Assembly (NCBI GenBank): GCA_963702695.1
Contig: CAVPDS010000029.1
Span: 432,396 to 496,395, forward strand
Direction of reading: 5' to 3'
Length of the DNA stretch: 64,000 nt
Origin: VAZQ01 sp963702695
Lineage (GTDB): Bacteria > Pseudomonadota > Alphaproteobacteria > Rhizobiales > Xanthobacteraceae
In this document: positions 28,857 to 36,362 of the stretch, piece after piece
Position numbering within the stretch: position 1 is the stretch's first letter
Layout of the letters: every line of letters begins with the position of its first letter
The notes under the pieces: generated by a model
Seen by the model: only the letters and a program-made list of their open reading frames with translations
Databases searched by the model: none
Told to the model about the DNA's origin: nothing
Program-made: the position numbers and the translations under genes

Positions 28857-29044
28857 GAGCTCATCACAGCAGCCATGGAACCAATCCGGTCGATCCGGTG
28901 AGCCCCCAACGAAGGCGCGGCTTGTGCGGGACACTTGCAGTTTTGCAAGCATCCAGCTCACGACATTGATGGAAATCAATGTTGCTTTGGCCTCGGGGCA
29001 TGACAGTTCCCGAGTTGCAAAATCTCTCAAGGAGAAAAAAGCTG

Positions 29045-29629
29045 ATGCAAGCGAGCGAGGTGCGAGTGTGGGATCCATTTGTTCGGGTGTGTCATTGGCT
29101 CCTGGCGACCGTCGTTTTCGTTGACTGGCTCACCGACGAGCCGCGCTGGATGCACGTGTGGCTGGGCTATGGCGCGGCCGCTCTGATTCTTCTGCGGTTG
29201 ATTTGGGGGTTCGTGGGTCCGGAAAATGCTAGATTTGCGAGCTTCGTCCGGGGCCCTCGCGCAGTCGTCGGGTACCTGGCAGGCCTTATGCGGTTTTCGT
29301 CGCCCCGCTACCTTGGACACAGTCCGGCGGGAGGAGCGATGGTCGTCGCGCTTCTTATCATGGTTGCGGCGACGTGCGGGACGGGAATGGTCAATCTGGC
29401 GCAAGATGAAGGCACGGGGCCGCTTGCTGGCGTTGTCAGCAAAGTCGAGCAACCGCCGAGAGTCCCCGGCCAAAGGCGTCCGCAACTGGTGAGCAAGCAA
29501 GTGCACGAGACACTCGCGAACATCACATTGGTGCTCGTTATCCTTCACGTGTGCGGAGTTGCGTTGGCGAGCTTTGCTCACCGCGAAAATTTGGTGGCGG
29601 CGATGATAACAGGGCGAAAAAGAGCTTAA
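29045..29629 (+). CDS. cytochrome b561-type di-haem membrane protein
   Basis: A 194-residue protein of the COG3658 cytochrome b group: VRVWDPFVRVCHWLLATVVF opens with the first haem-ligand His, then MHVWLGYGAAALILLRLIWG, a third helix around GAMVVALLIMVAATCGTGMV and a fourth with VHETLANITLVLVILHVCGV bearing the last two His. It would shuttle electrons in the inner membrane. Partner cytochrome c genes are usually next to such genes but are absent here. I use the ATG at 29045 (AAGGAG upstream). An earlier in-frame codon at 28979 adds a poor leader. Confidence 0.85.
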   Translation: MQASEVRVWDPFVRVCHWLLATVVFVDWLTDEPRWMHVWLGYGAAALILLRLIWGFVGPENARFASFVRGPRAVVGYLAGLMRFSSPRYLGHSPAGGAMVVALLIMVAATCGTGMVNLAQDEGTGPLAGVVSKVEQPPRVPGQRRPQLVSKQVHETLANITLVLVILHVCGVALASFAHRENLVAAMITGRKRA

Positions 29630-29825
29630 ACCGGCGACACACTGCTGGCTGTCGGGTTGCGGTCGTGCCCGCAGCGGGCTCGGCACTTTGCGTCCCGGAA
29701 CAAACCCGCAGGCTGTCACGGTCGTTCAGGCATCAACCCAGCAACAGAAAACAGACGACGGCTGACGCAGAACGCCAGTCCGCCGTCTGCGATCCAAGTC
29801 CCTTGCGGCAAGCCCGCTCAGGACG

Positions 29826-30128
29826 TCAGACCGCTTCTTTCAATTCCTTGGCGGCGCGGAAGGCCACCTTCTTGCTGGCCTTGATCTGGATCGGCTCGCC
29901 GGTCGCGGGATTGCGGCCCATGCGGGCAGCGCGCTTGCGAACCTGCAGGATGCCGAGCCCGCCGATGCGAATGCGGTCACCCTTCTTGAGGTGCTTGGTG
30001 ACCAGGCCCACGAGGTCGCCGAGCACGGCCTCGGTCTGCTTCTTCGACATCTCATGGGCTTCCGCCAAGTTGGCGGCGATATGCTTCAGTGTAACGGTCG
30101 CAGGTGTGCCCGCTTTCTTGGCTGCCAT
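29826..30128 (-). CDS. second HU-family DNA-binding protein
   Basis: A 100-residue protein with a basic N-terminal extension (MAAKKAGTPATVTLKHIAAN), then AEAHEMSKKQTEAVLGDLVG, the RIRIGGLGILQVRKRAARMG core and RNPATGEPIQIKASKKVAFR arm. It is closer to the MihF/HU-like variants found alongside classical HU than to the gene at 28335. GGAGGG precedes its ATG. It is transcribed toward the cytochrome gene and its product likely bends or compacts DNA. Confidence 0.9.
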   Translation of the reverse strand: MAAKKAGTPATVTLKHIAANLAEAHEMSKKQTEAVLGDLVGLVTKHLKKGDRIRIGGLGILQVRKRAARMGRNPATGEPIQIKASKKVAFRAAKELKEAV

Positions 30129-30300
30129 GGCTGGCCCTCCATAATCGGCAAAGTGGCGATATCACCACTCCTCACGCCCAGTCGCTTAGACGATTCGCAC
30201 TGGGTCTGACCATGACTTCCTAGCGAAAAATGTGGGTTTTTTAAGCGTTGGGGATAGTTTGTGCCCATGTTACGGGGGTCGCCGGGGGGTGAGGGGCCGC

Positions 30301-30328
30301 CTTGACTTCACCGGGAGCGCTCTATAAG
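30301..30328 (+). promoter_or_regulatory. promoter of tRNA-Asp
   Basis: CTTGAC (30301-30306) and TATAAG (30323-30328) with a 16-bp spacer, ending 21 bp before the tRNA, in the alphaproteobacterial CTTGAC / TATAAx pattern. Confidence 0.6.
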
Positions 30329-30349
30329 TCCGCACCCATCCCCGAAAAA

Positions 30350-30426
30350 GGGGGCGTAGCTCAGTTGGTTAGAGCGTCGGCCTGTCACGCCGAAGGTCGC
30401 GGGTTCGAGCCCCGTCGCTCCCGCCA
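30350..30426 (+). tRNA. tRNA-Asp (GUC)
   Basis: 77 nt with encoded CCA. GGGGGCG pairs with CGCTCCC (one G-U), the D arm is TAGCTCAGTTGGTTAGAGC, the anticodon loop CTGTCAC gives GUC, and the T arm is GCGGGTTCGAGCCCCG. The accessory-looking stretch starts directly after it. Confidence 0.97.
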
Positions 30427-31020
30427 GCCATCTCAATGGCTTGGTGGTTCTCAGGGCGCCGAAGCGGGGCGCTTCAGGCCTTGGGCCGCGGTACCCGCGG
30501 CTGGATGCCGGGTCGCGGGCGCCTTTCGGATGTTGGGCAGCGCCGCATCGGCGCGTCCGCCGGATGGCTGTCCGAGTACCCGCTCCCGTGACAGTGGACC
30601 GCCCGACCAGAATGCTTCGATGGCCCTGTTGCGTCAGCCAGCCGGAAACGATGCCGACCTCACGATGAGAAGACCCCCGGGCTGTTTTGCCGCGCCGGAT
30701 TTCCTCCCACGTTTTTAGGATTACGGACGCGCTTCGCATACCCCGACGACTTGCTGGCCTGTCCGGGCGTCCTTTGCTTCATCAGGGTTCGCAACCAATG
30801 CCGCTGGCTAAATCTGTCGCGGATTTTGAATCACACATCGCATATCTCAGCCAGTTCTGGCCGAAGAGGCACAAGACCTGCCGCTCAAGGAATGAGAGGC
30901 TTGGCCTTTCGCTGTTCTTGGACAGAATTGTCACCGTAAAGGCGATTGGATATACTGTTTCTTATCTGACCCGCGACCCCAGACAACTCCCCGACCTGCT
31001 GACCGATAGTTGCGTTGAGA
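30427..31020. other. non-coding stretch downstream of tRNA-Asp
   Basis: About 600 bp with no convincing gene. Base use becomes visibly more A+T-rich from about 30,780 onward than in the core genes to the left. I found no repeat of the tRNA-Asp 3' end in the window to mark an integrated element. Confidence 0.45.
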
Positions 31021-31249
31021 ATGGATATTACATCGCGTCCCCGCATCTGCGTTGTCATTCCGTGTTACTGCGTGCGCGATCCTGACCGGCATCATTTTGC
31101 TCGTGAGCTTCATCAATTTTGATACGCAGCAGGTGCCTCGCGATGCAATTTCGCCGCGGCTCGCGATTGCCTGGTCACCGCTCGGTAGAACAGACGAGAC
31201 GACGAATCGTACCAAAGATCTCTTGGGAAGAAAAAATAGCCAGCCATGA
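31021..31249 (+). pseudogene. remnant of a family 2 glycosyltransferase gene
   Basis: From ATG 31021 the frame reads MDITSRPRICVVIPCYCVRD, the standard opening of a GT2 glycosyltransferase (a VVIPCY strand that holds the nucleotide-sugar), but it stops within about 35 codons. In another frame from TTG 31052, a 65-residue tail (AILTGIILLVSFINFDTQQV and on) runs to a TGA at 31249 that overlaps the ATG of the next gene by four bases, as an upstream operon gene would. I read this as an internally deleted or shifted gene whose ends survive. Confidence 0.45.
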
Positions 31250-31415
31250 AAGTCAGTTCGCCGACAAACGCGCGTTCTTCAATTCAACGCCAGAGTCTCA
31301 CCGTCATTGCCCTATTGCTGTTTGCGGCGGCTTTCTGGGGCCTCCGTTTCCTCTATTGGTCGACGACATCTGAGGAGCCATTTTCGGACATCGCAGACTA
31401 CATATCTGTCGCGAA
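31246..31415 (+). pseudogene. membrane glycosyltransferase, 5' fragment cut by an IS
   Basis: ATG 31246 starts a 57-codon piece with one membrane helix (LTVIALLLFAAAFWGLRFLY) and the PMT/GT39-like loop EEPFSDIADYISVAN. The IS3-like element begins at 31416. The frame then hits a TGA within the left end of the element. Joining base 31415 to base 32847 gives DYISVAN-SIRQRLFFATT in one frame and a 484-residue protein, so the two halves were one gene. Confidence 0.8.
31402..31415. repeat. left copy of the 14-bp target-site duplication
   Basis: ATATCTGTCGCGAA, identical to 32833-32846 at the other side of the insertion sequence. Fourteen bases is longer than the 3-5 bp usual for IS3-family insertions. 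Confidence 0.8.
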
Positions 31416-31450
31416 TGTACCGCGCCCGGTTCTTTGGACACAAGTTTGAT

Positions 31451-32359
31451 TTAAGCGGCGTTGTTCATGGCGGCTTGCTCCCAGGCGAAACGCGTTTGAC
31501 GCGGGCTGCGTAGCCCGTTTTTCTCGATGAGCCACTGGGCGTTGTAGAGTTCGAAGAATTTCCGCACGGCAGCGCGAACATCGTCGATGGTCCGGTAGAT
31601 GCGGCCGTGGATGACCTGTTCCTTGAAGGTCCGGAAGAAGCGTTCGGCCACGCCGTTGGTTTCGGGCTCGCCGACGAAGGCGAAGCTCGGAGCCATGCCC
31701 CAGAACTTGATCTGGTTCTGGAAGTGGTCGGCCATGAATGCGCTGCCATGGTCGTGACGGAGGGCAAGACCGCGTGCGATCGCGGCCGCAACGGCGCCGA
31801 ACTCTGTTTTGATCGCCATGCCGACAGCCTGGGCAGCGGCGTAGCGATTACCAATCTTGGCAACGTGCCACCCCATAGCTTCCGCGTTCCAGTGGTCGAC
31901 GACGGCAAACAGCCAGACCTTGCCATCCAGCACGGTCGGGATTTGCGTTGCGTCGGTGCCCCACATCAGGTTTGGCGCCGTGGTGATAATGCGGCCGTCG
32001 TGGGCTTCGCCTTGTCGTGCCAGGTGGCGGTGTGGCGACAGCAGGCCATTCTCCCGCATCAACCGCAGCACTCGCTTACGGGCAACTCGAATGCCGTCAA
32101 GTACGCGCAGCCGCGCCCATATTTTGCGATGCCCTTCACCAATCCAGGGCGAGCGGTCGAGATCGGCGCGGATGGCGCTCAGCACCGCGGCGTCCGCGAT
32201 CGCCGGTTTGGCACCTCGGCGTAATCGTGTCTGCGGCGGGGCGGTGGATTCCTGCTGCCGCCGCCAAGCGTAGAATGATGAACGCGCAACCCCAAAGCCG
32301 TCGCAGACGCGTGCGACGCCGTAGGCTCGGCCGGTGTTAGGCGAGATCGCGGCGGCCAT
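31451..32359 (-). CDS. IS3-family transposase OrfB (DDE integrase)
   Basis: A 302-residue rve-type catalytic subunit. After an HTH-like start (YGVARVCDGFGVARSSFYAW) and a HRKIWARLR region, the DDE residues are in LMWGTDATQIP, LRHDHGSAFMADHF and EPETNGVAERFFRTFKEQ. The C-terminus (FFELYNAQWLIEKNGLRSPRQ) is typical. Its ATG overlaps the orfA stop as TAATG, so it is made by reinitiation or coupling rather than the A-rich frameshift common in this family. Confidence 0.93.
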   Translation of the reverse strand: MAAAISPNTGRAYGVARVCDGFGVARSSFYAWRRQQESTAPPQTRLRRGAKPAIADAAVLSAIRADLDRSPWIGEGHRKIWARLRVLDGIRVARKRVLRLMRENGLLSPHRHLARQGEAHDGRIITTAPNLMWGTDATQIPTVLDGKVWLFAVVDHWNAEAMGWHVAKIGNRYAAAQAVGMAIKTEFGAVAAAIARGLALRHDHGSAFMADHFQNQIKFWGMAPSFAFVGEPETNGVAERFFRTFKEQVIHGRIYRTIDDVRAAVRKFFELYNAQWLIEKNGLRSPRQTRFAWEQAAMNNAA

Positions 32360-32778
32360 TACCGCGACCTCCGCCGGGCCAAAGGGCCAACATGCCCCAC
32401 CCGAGCCCGCAACACTTCATTCTCCATTGTGAGTTCGCCGATCCGCTTCATAGCCGCGGCTAGCTCTTCGCTCACCGCATCGCCCTCGCGTTCCCGCACC
32501 GATCCGTCGATCCCCGATAGCGCGCGCTCGCGCCAGCGCTCCAGCCGGTACAGCGGCACGCCCAATTCCCGCGACAGGCTTTCTGCCGCCTCGCCACGCA
32601 GCAGGCGAAGGACCACTTCGCGCTTGCGACCAACGCTCCAGCGCTGGCCCGGTGCCAGCCCTCCGGTTGGCACCGCTTGTCCTATGGAAAGCGTGGACGG
32701 GCTGCGCCCGCCCTCGCTTCCCACAGGACCAACAAAAGCAGCAGACAATTCAAGAAGACTGTCTTTCATGAGGGCCAT
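32359..32778 (-). CDS. IS3-family transposase OrfA (HTH subunit)
   Basis: A 139-residue DNA-binding subunit: RWSVGRKREVVLRLLRGEAA and ESLSRELGVPLYRLERWRER form the HTH that recognises the element ends, and a C-terminal helix (EELAAAMKRIGELTMENEVL) resembles the leucine-zipper segment through which OrfA contacts OrfB. It sits next to the right inverted repeat. Confidence 0.88.
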   Translation of the reverse strand: MALMKDSLLELSAAFVGPVGSEGGRSPSTLSIGQAVPTGGLAPGQRWSVGRKREVVLRLLRGEAAESLSRELGVPLYRLERWRERALSGIDGSVREREGDAVSEELAAAMKRIGELTMENEVLRARVGHVGPLARRRSR

Positions 32779-32832
32779 TCCTTCTCGGTTCTCGTGGACA
32801 ATGTGGTGTCCAAAGAAACCGGGGTCAGCTCA

Positions 32833-32846
32833 ATATCTGTCGCGAA
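32833..32846. repeat. right copy of the 14-bp target-site duplication
   Basis: ATATCTGTCGCGAA, identical to 31402-31415; the interrupted gene resumes in frame from here. Confidence 0.8.
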
Positions 32847-34131
32847 TTCGATACGGCAACGCCTGTTTTTTGCCACAACCGACAATTTTTATTCTTATCA
32901 TACGCCCGTAACCCCGTCGCTAATTGCGATTTCCATGTTCTTGGCGGGCGACGGATTCATGCAATTCTTTCGAGTGATCGTTCAACTCGTCACGTTTTTC
33001 GGCACCATCCTTCTGGCATTCGAACTGATGACATGGACTAGAAGCAAGTTGCTCGGATTGGCGCTCCTGTTTATCGTCGCATTCAGCCGGCCATCGATTT
33101 TTTGGAGCCTGAAGCTCAGCACTGAAGCAACCAGCGAAGCATTGCTGATCTTATCCATCGCGCTCATCCTGCGTGCCCTGCGAACCGAATCGGCTGTCAT
33201 GGCGGGTGCGGCGGGGATGGTGTGCATGCTTTTGGCATTGAATCGTCCGCAGTTCCTGCCCGGGGTTATGGCCGCCGCGCTATTTTTCGTGTGGCGGCAA
33301 TTTCTCTGTTGGTGGCGCGAGCGCCGCCAATCCAGTTCCAGTACCGGGACGGGAGACAAGGATATTGCCCAAGGCGAAGCACCTCCAGGTCCGTCACGCC
33401 GCCTTCAGGTCGTTTTGTTTCTATTGGGGATATCCATCGTGTGGCTCCCGTGGATCGCTCGCAATTACGCTCATTACGGCGCCTTTATCCCGACCGCTAC
33501 GAGTGGCGTGGACACTTTGATTTGGGAGTATGGCACCGTACCGATCCGCGCAGGTCGTTACGAGCGGCTAACTGTCGGACCGAATGATGATGTTCTTCCC
33601 ACGCTCGGCGTTGGACAGATTGAAGGCCCCTTACATAATACGCAAAACGATTACGAAACCTCGCTTCGCGTACGTCAGATCTATTTTGCCTGGCTCAAGG
33701 CAAACTTGTTGGACTACCCGCGTCTGTTCACTTGGCGTTTGAAGAACCTTATCGCGGAACGCGGAGCGGGCGGTCTGACCAAGGTATCGAGAGAGGTTCT
33801 GTTTCCCGAGAGCACCGCAGGCTGGAATTCTCCTTTTACTCCAAAATCGTGGCTTGATCTTATGCTCGTGGATAAAATTCCTTGGGTGGTTTTTCTCGGA
33901 TTTGGGGGAAGTCTCCTTCTTGTAGTTCGTTTCGGATTGCCCGGCTTGATGGTGAGCAGTCTCGTTGTTCTGCCTTGGATCAGTGTTGCCCTGATCTTTG
34001 GTTACCCGCGCATTGTCGAATCGATGATCAGCATCACTATTTGGTTCGCCGCCTATTTTGTACATGGAATTATCAGCCATCCAAGATTGCGACAAGCGTC
34101 TGACCTCCGGTCGAGTCCGCTACTGCCCTAA
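32833..34131 (+). pseudogene. membrane glycosyltransferase, 3' fragment
   Basis: The main body of the split gene, about 430 codons. It has FYSYHTPVTPSLIAISMFLA, many membrane helices (VIVQLVTFFGTILLAFELM, LALLFIVAFSRPSIF, VVLFLLGISIVWLPWIARNY) and a large loop with YGAFIPTATSGVDTLIWEYG, resembling PMT/GT39-type transferases that use polyprenyl-phosphate sugars. A frame stays open through the right end of the IS, so a truncated product could be made, but it would lack the catalytic acidic loop near DIADY. With the GT2 remnant upstream it marks a decayed surface-glycan locus. Confidence 0.75.
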
Positions 34132-34302
34132 ATTGTGCTCACGATTTTGCTCCGCTTGGGATGGGCGTCCACAGTTCACCCGTTCTTTGCGGCATGAAAA
34201 ACGCAAAGCTCCAGGTGCGGTTCGTCGGCTGCAGCAGACTGCGCGACCTGGCTAACAACTCGGCATCGATGTGCGATCGGGACGTCGGTGGCGGTCGTCG
34301 AG

Positions 34303-34497
34303 TCAGAGCGGATCTTTGATTGTTACGACCGGAAGACTGTCCATGTGAACATTCGCCTGAATCTCCTGGATCGAGATCGTGGCCGCCGCTCCCTCGGCCG
34401 TGAGAGATGGATGACGAGCGGAGACATGCGTGACCCACAACGCCGTTCCGCCGGCGGTGGCGCACAGCGCACAGGCAGCAAACGTCAACTTGATCAT
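34303..34497 (-). CDS. small exported protein of unknown function
   Basis: A 64-residue protein with a hydrophobic start (MIKLTFAACALCATAGGTAL) acting as signal or anchor and a short polar tail. GAGGAGG lies at good distance before the ATG at 34497, which is the main support. Short proteins of this build are common and undescribed in Bradyrhizobium relatives. Confidence 0.5.
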   Translation of the reverse strand: MIKLTFAACALCATAGGTALWVTHVSARHPSLTAEGAAATISIQEIQANVHMDSLPVVTIKDPL

Positions 34498-35138
34498 GAG
34501 GGCCTCCTCGTTGAGGTTCCCAGCCCCTTACGCCAGCGACGCTAGGTCCGATTTAGTCCGCTGTCATTTTCGTAGCGGCGACATTTTATTTATATCGCTT
34601 CCAAATGCTTACATCCGATCGCGAGAGCGGGATTGGACTACCGTGCGGGATCACGGCAGGTGATGGTGCATCATCCTCTTCACGGTCGATCACTTGCGGG
34701 CTCTTTCACGGTCCGAGTTGCGGCCATCATTGGTAACGGGGATGCCCCGGGACTCTGCTTGGAGAGGCTGTCGGCCGTCGTGGCAATCGGTCTTGTGCGC
34801 AGGGGCAACGGAAATACGCCGTCGGCGCGCGACCCGATCAAGTTAGAAAGCGCCGCGGGTGCCTTATCGCTGATGAGGGAGCGGGCGGCCCACGTGCCCG
34901 GATTCTTGACAAATGGTTCCCCTTACGGATGATGCTCTCGGCGGGCACATGAAGCGAGAAGCTCATCGAGGACGCCCGAGCCGATCCCGGGCATGAGACT
35001 TGATCCTGTCCAGCGCCGCCCGCCTGAGGCGATGGCGCGCAGTCCCGCGCAACAGGAACCTGGTCTCGTGCGCTTGCGTTCGCGCCGACGGGTAAATCGG
35101 AGCCGATCGCCGTCATCTGGCACGCCAGGGAGGATTTA
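34498..35138. other. 641-bp gap before the metal-efflux operon, no gene seen
   Basis: Several short frames exist but none looks coding. The A+T-richer piece at 34,555-34,620 may hold promoters for the small exported gene or the efflux operon. No metal-sensor gene (MerR, ArsR, two-component) is present here. Confidence 0.45.
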
Positions 35139-36362
35139 TTGCTTTCGCCGGGAGACAAGGGGACCACGCCAGCGGATACGCATGAATCCGCCCATCGCGG
35201 CGGGCTGAGCCTCGGCGCCATCCTGGTGCTGGTTTTACTGGGCGCAGCTCTCGGGATCGGCGCCTATCGCTTCATCGCAAGCTCGATGACCCGCGCCGCG
35301 CCCATCCTTGCGCAGACGGCGCCCGACCCCGGGCCGCTCCTGGTGCGGGAAGGCGGACGGATCAACATCCCGCCGAACTCGCCGCTGCGCGGCAAGCTCG
35401 TCGTCAATGCCGTCGCGGAGCAGGATATCCAGCGCAGCCTGACGCTTCCGGGCGTGGTGGAGGCCGAGCCCGCGCGCCTCGTCAAGGTCCTGCCGCCGCT
35501 CGCCGGCCGCATCACCCAGCTCAAGGTCCAACTCGGCGAGCGGGTCGAACTCGGCCAGCCGCTGGTCGTGCTCGATTCGCCGGATCTGGGCGCCGCCTAT
35601 GCGGACCACGAGCGGGCCGCCGTGCTGCTCGATCTCGCGCGCACGAGCCGCGACCGGGTCCGCAACCTCGCCAAGATCGGCGGCGCCGCGATCAAGGATC
35701 AGCAGCAGGCGGAAACCGACTATGTCACCGCCGAGGTCGAGCACCAGCGCGCCGATGCGCGGCTGCGCCAGATCGGCGTCGATCCCGAGGTCGACGACAA
35801 ATCGCGCACCGTCACGATCAAGTCGCCGATCGCCGGAAGCATCATCGAGCTCGATGTGGGGCCCGGAGCCTATTGGAACGATACGACGGCCTCGCTGATG
35901 ACGGTGGCGGACCTCAGCTCGGTCTGGGTGACGGCCAATGTGCCTGAAAAGGACACCGTGCTGGTGTCGAAGGGGCAGCCGGTGGAGGTCGTTTTTCCCG
36001 CCTATCCCGCGGAAGTCTTCAAGGGCAAGGTCCTGTTCGTCAGTGACGTGCTGGATTCGGACACGCGCCGCACCAAGGTCCGCATCACGTTCCCGAACCT
36101 GGACCAGCGGCTGAAGCCGAATATGTTCGCCGACGTCACGTTCCAGAGCCCGAAACATGTGGCACCCACGATCCCGACCACGGCGCTGGTGCTCAACGTC
36201 AACACCGACTCGGATCAGGTGTTCGTCGAAGTCGCGCCCTGGAGCTTCGAAGCGCGTCCGGTCGAGGTCGGCTTCCAGCAAGGGGATCAGTCCATTGTCC
36301 GGAAGGGCCTCAAACCCGGCGACCGCGTGGTGGTAAAGGGAGGAGTCCTCCTCAATGATTGA
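35139..36362 (+). CDS. heavy-metal RND efflux periplasmic adaptor (CzcB/CusB type)
   Basis: A 407-residue membrane-fusion protein starting with TTG at 35139 behind GGGAGG. One N-terminal helix (LGAILVLVLLGAALGIGAY) anchors it; then SLTLPGVVEAEPARLVKVLP and PLAGRITQLKVQLGERVELG (lipoyl half), a helical hairpin, IKSPIAGSIIELDVGPGAYW (second lipoyl half), SVWVTANVPEKDTVLVSKGQ and a C-terminal membrane-proximal domain. It joins the inner-membrane pump to the outer channel. It overlaps the pump gene by eight bases. Confidence 0.9.
   Translation: MLSPGDKGTTPADTHESAHRGGLSLGAILVLVLLGAALGIGAYRFIASSMTRAAPILAQTAPDPGPLLVREGGRINIPPNSPLRGKLVVNAVAEQDIQRSLTLPGVVEAEPARLVKVLPPLAGRITQLKVQLGERVELGQPLVVLDSPDLGAAYADHERAAVLLDLARTSRDRVRNLAKIGGAAIKDQQQAETDYVTAEVEHQRADARLRQIGVDPEVDDKSRTVTIKSPIAGSIIELDVGPGAYWNDTTASLMTVADLSSVWVTANVPEKDTVLVSKGQPVEVVFPAYPAEVFKGKVLFVSDVLDSDTRRTKVRITFPNLDQRLKPNMFADVTFQSPKHVAPTIPTTALVLNVNTDSDQVFVEVAPWSFEARPVEVGFQQGDQSIVRKGLKPGDRVVVKGGVLLND

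Larger units (their letters stand above)
31416..32832 (-). mobile_element. IS3-like insertion sequence, 1,417 bp
   Basis: The boundaries come from the flanking direct repeat ATATCTGTCGCGAA and from imperfect inverted ends: the left end TGTACCGCGCCCGGTTCTTT and the right end, reverse-complemented, TGAGCTGACCCCGGTTTCTT, both followed by TGGACAC. The element begins TG and ends CA. It carries orfA and orfB on the minus strand, opposite to the gene it interrupts. Both frames are intact, so it may still be mobile. Confidence 0.85.

Noticed and set aside
30687..31085. A 132-codon frame downstream of tRNA-Asp
   Set aside because: No family resemblance, no ribosome site, and it overlaps the GT2-like start in another frame.
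30350..34131. tRNA-Asp as an attachment site of an integrated island
   Set aside because: No integrase gene and no repeat of the tRNA 3' end were found in the window; only the decayed genes and the IS are certain.
34640..35130. Short frames on both strands before the efflux operon as a metal regulator gene
   Set aside because: None has an HTH or metal-binding motif or a plausible ribosome site.
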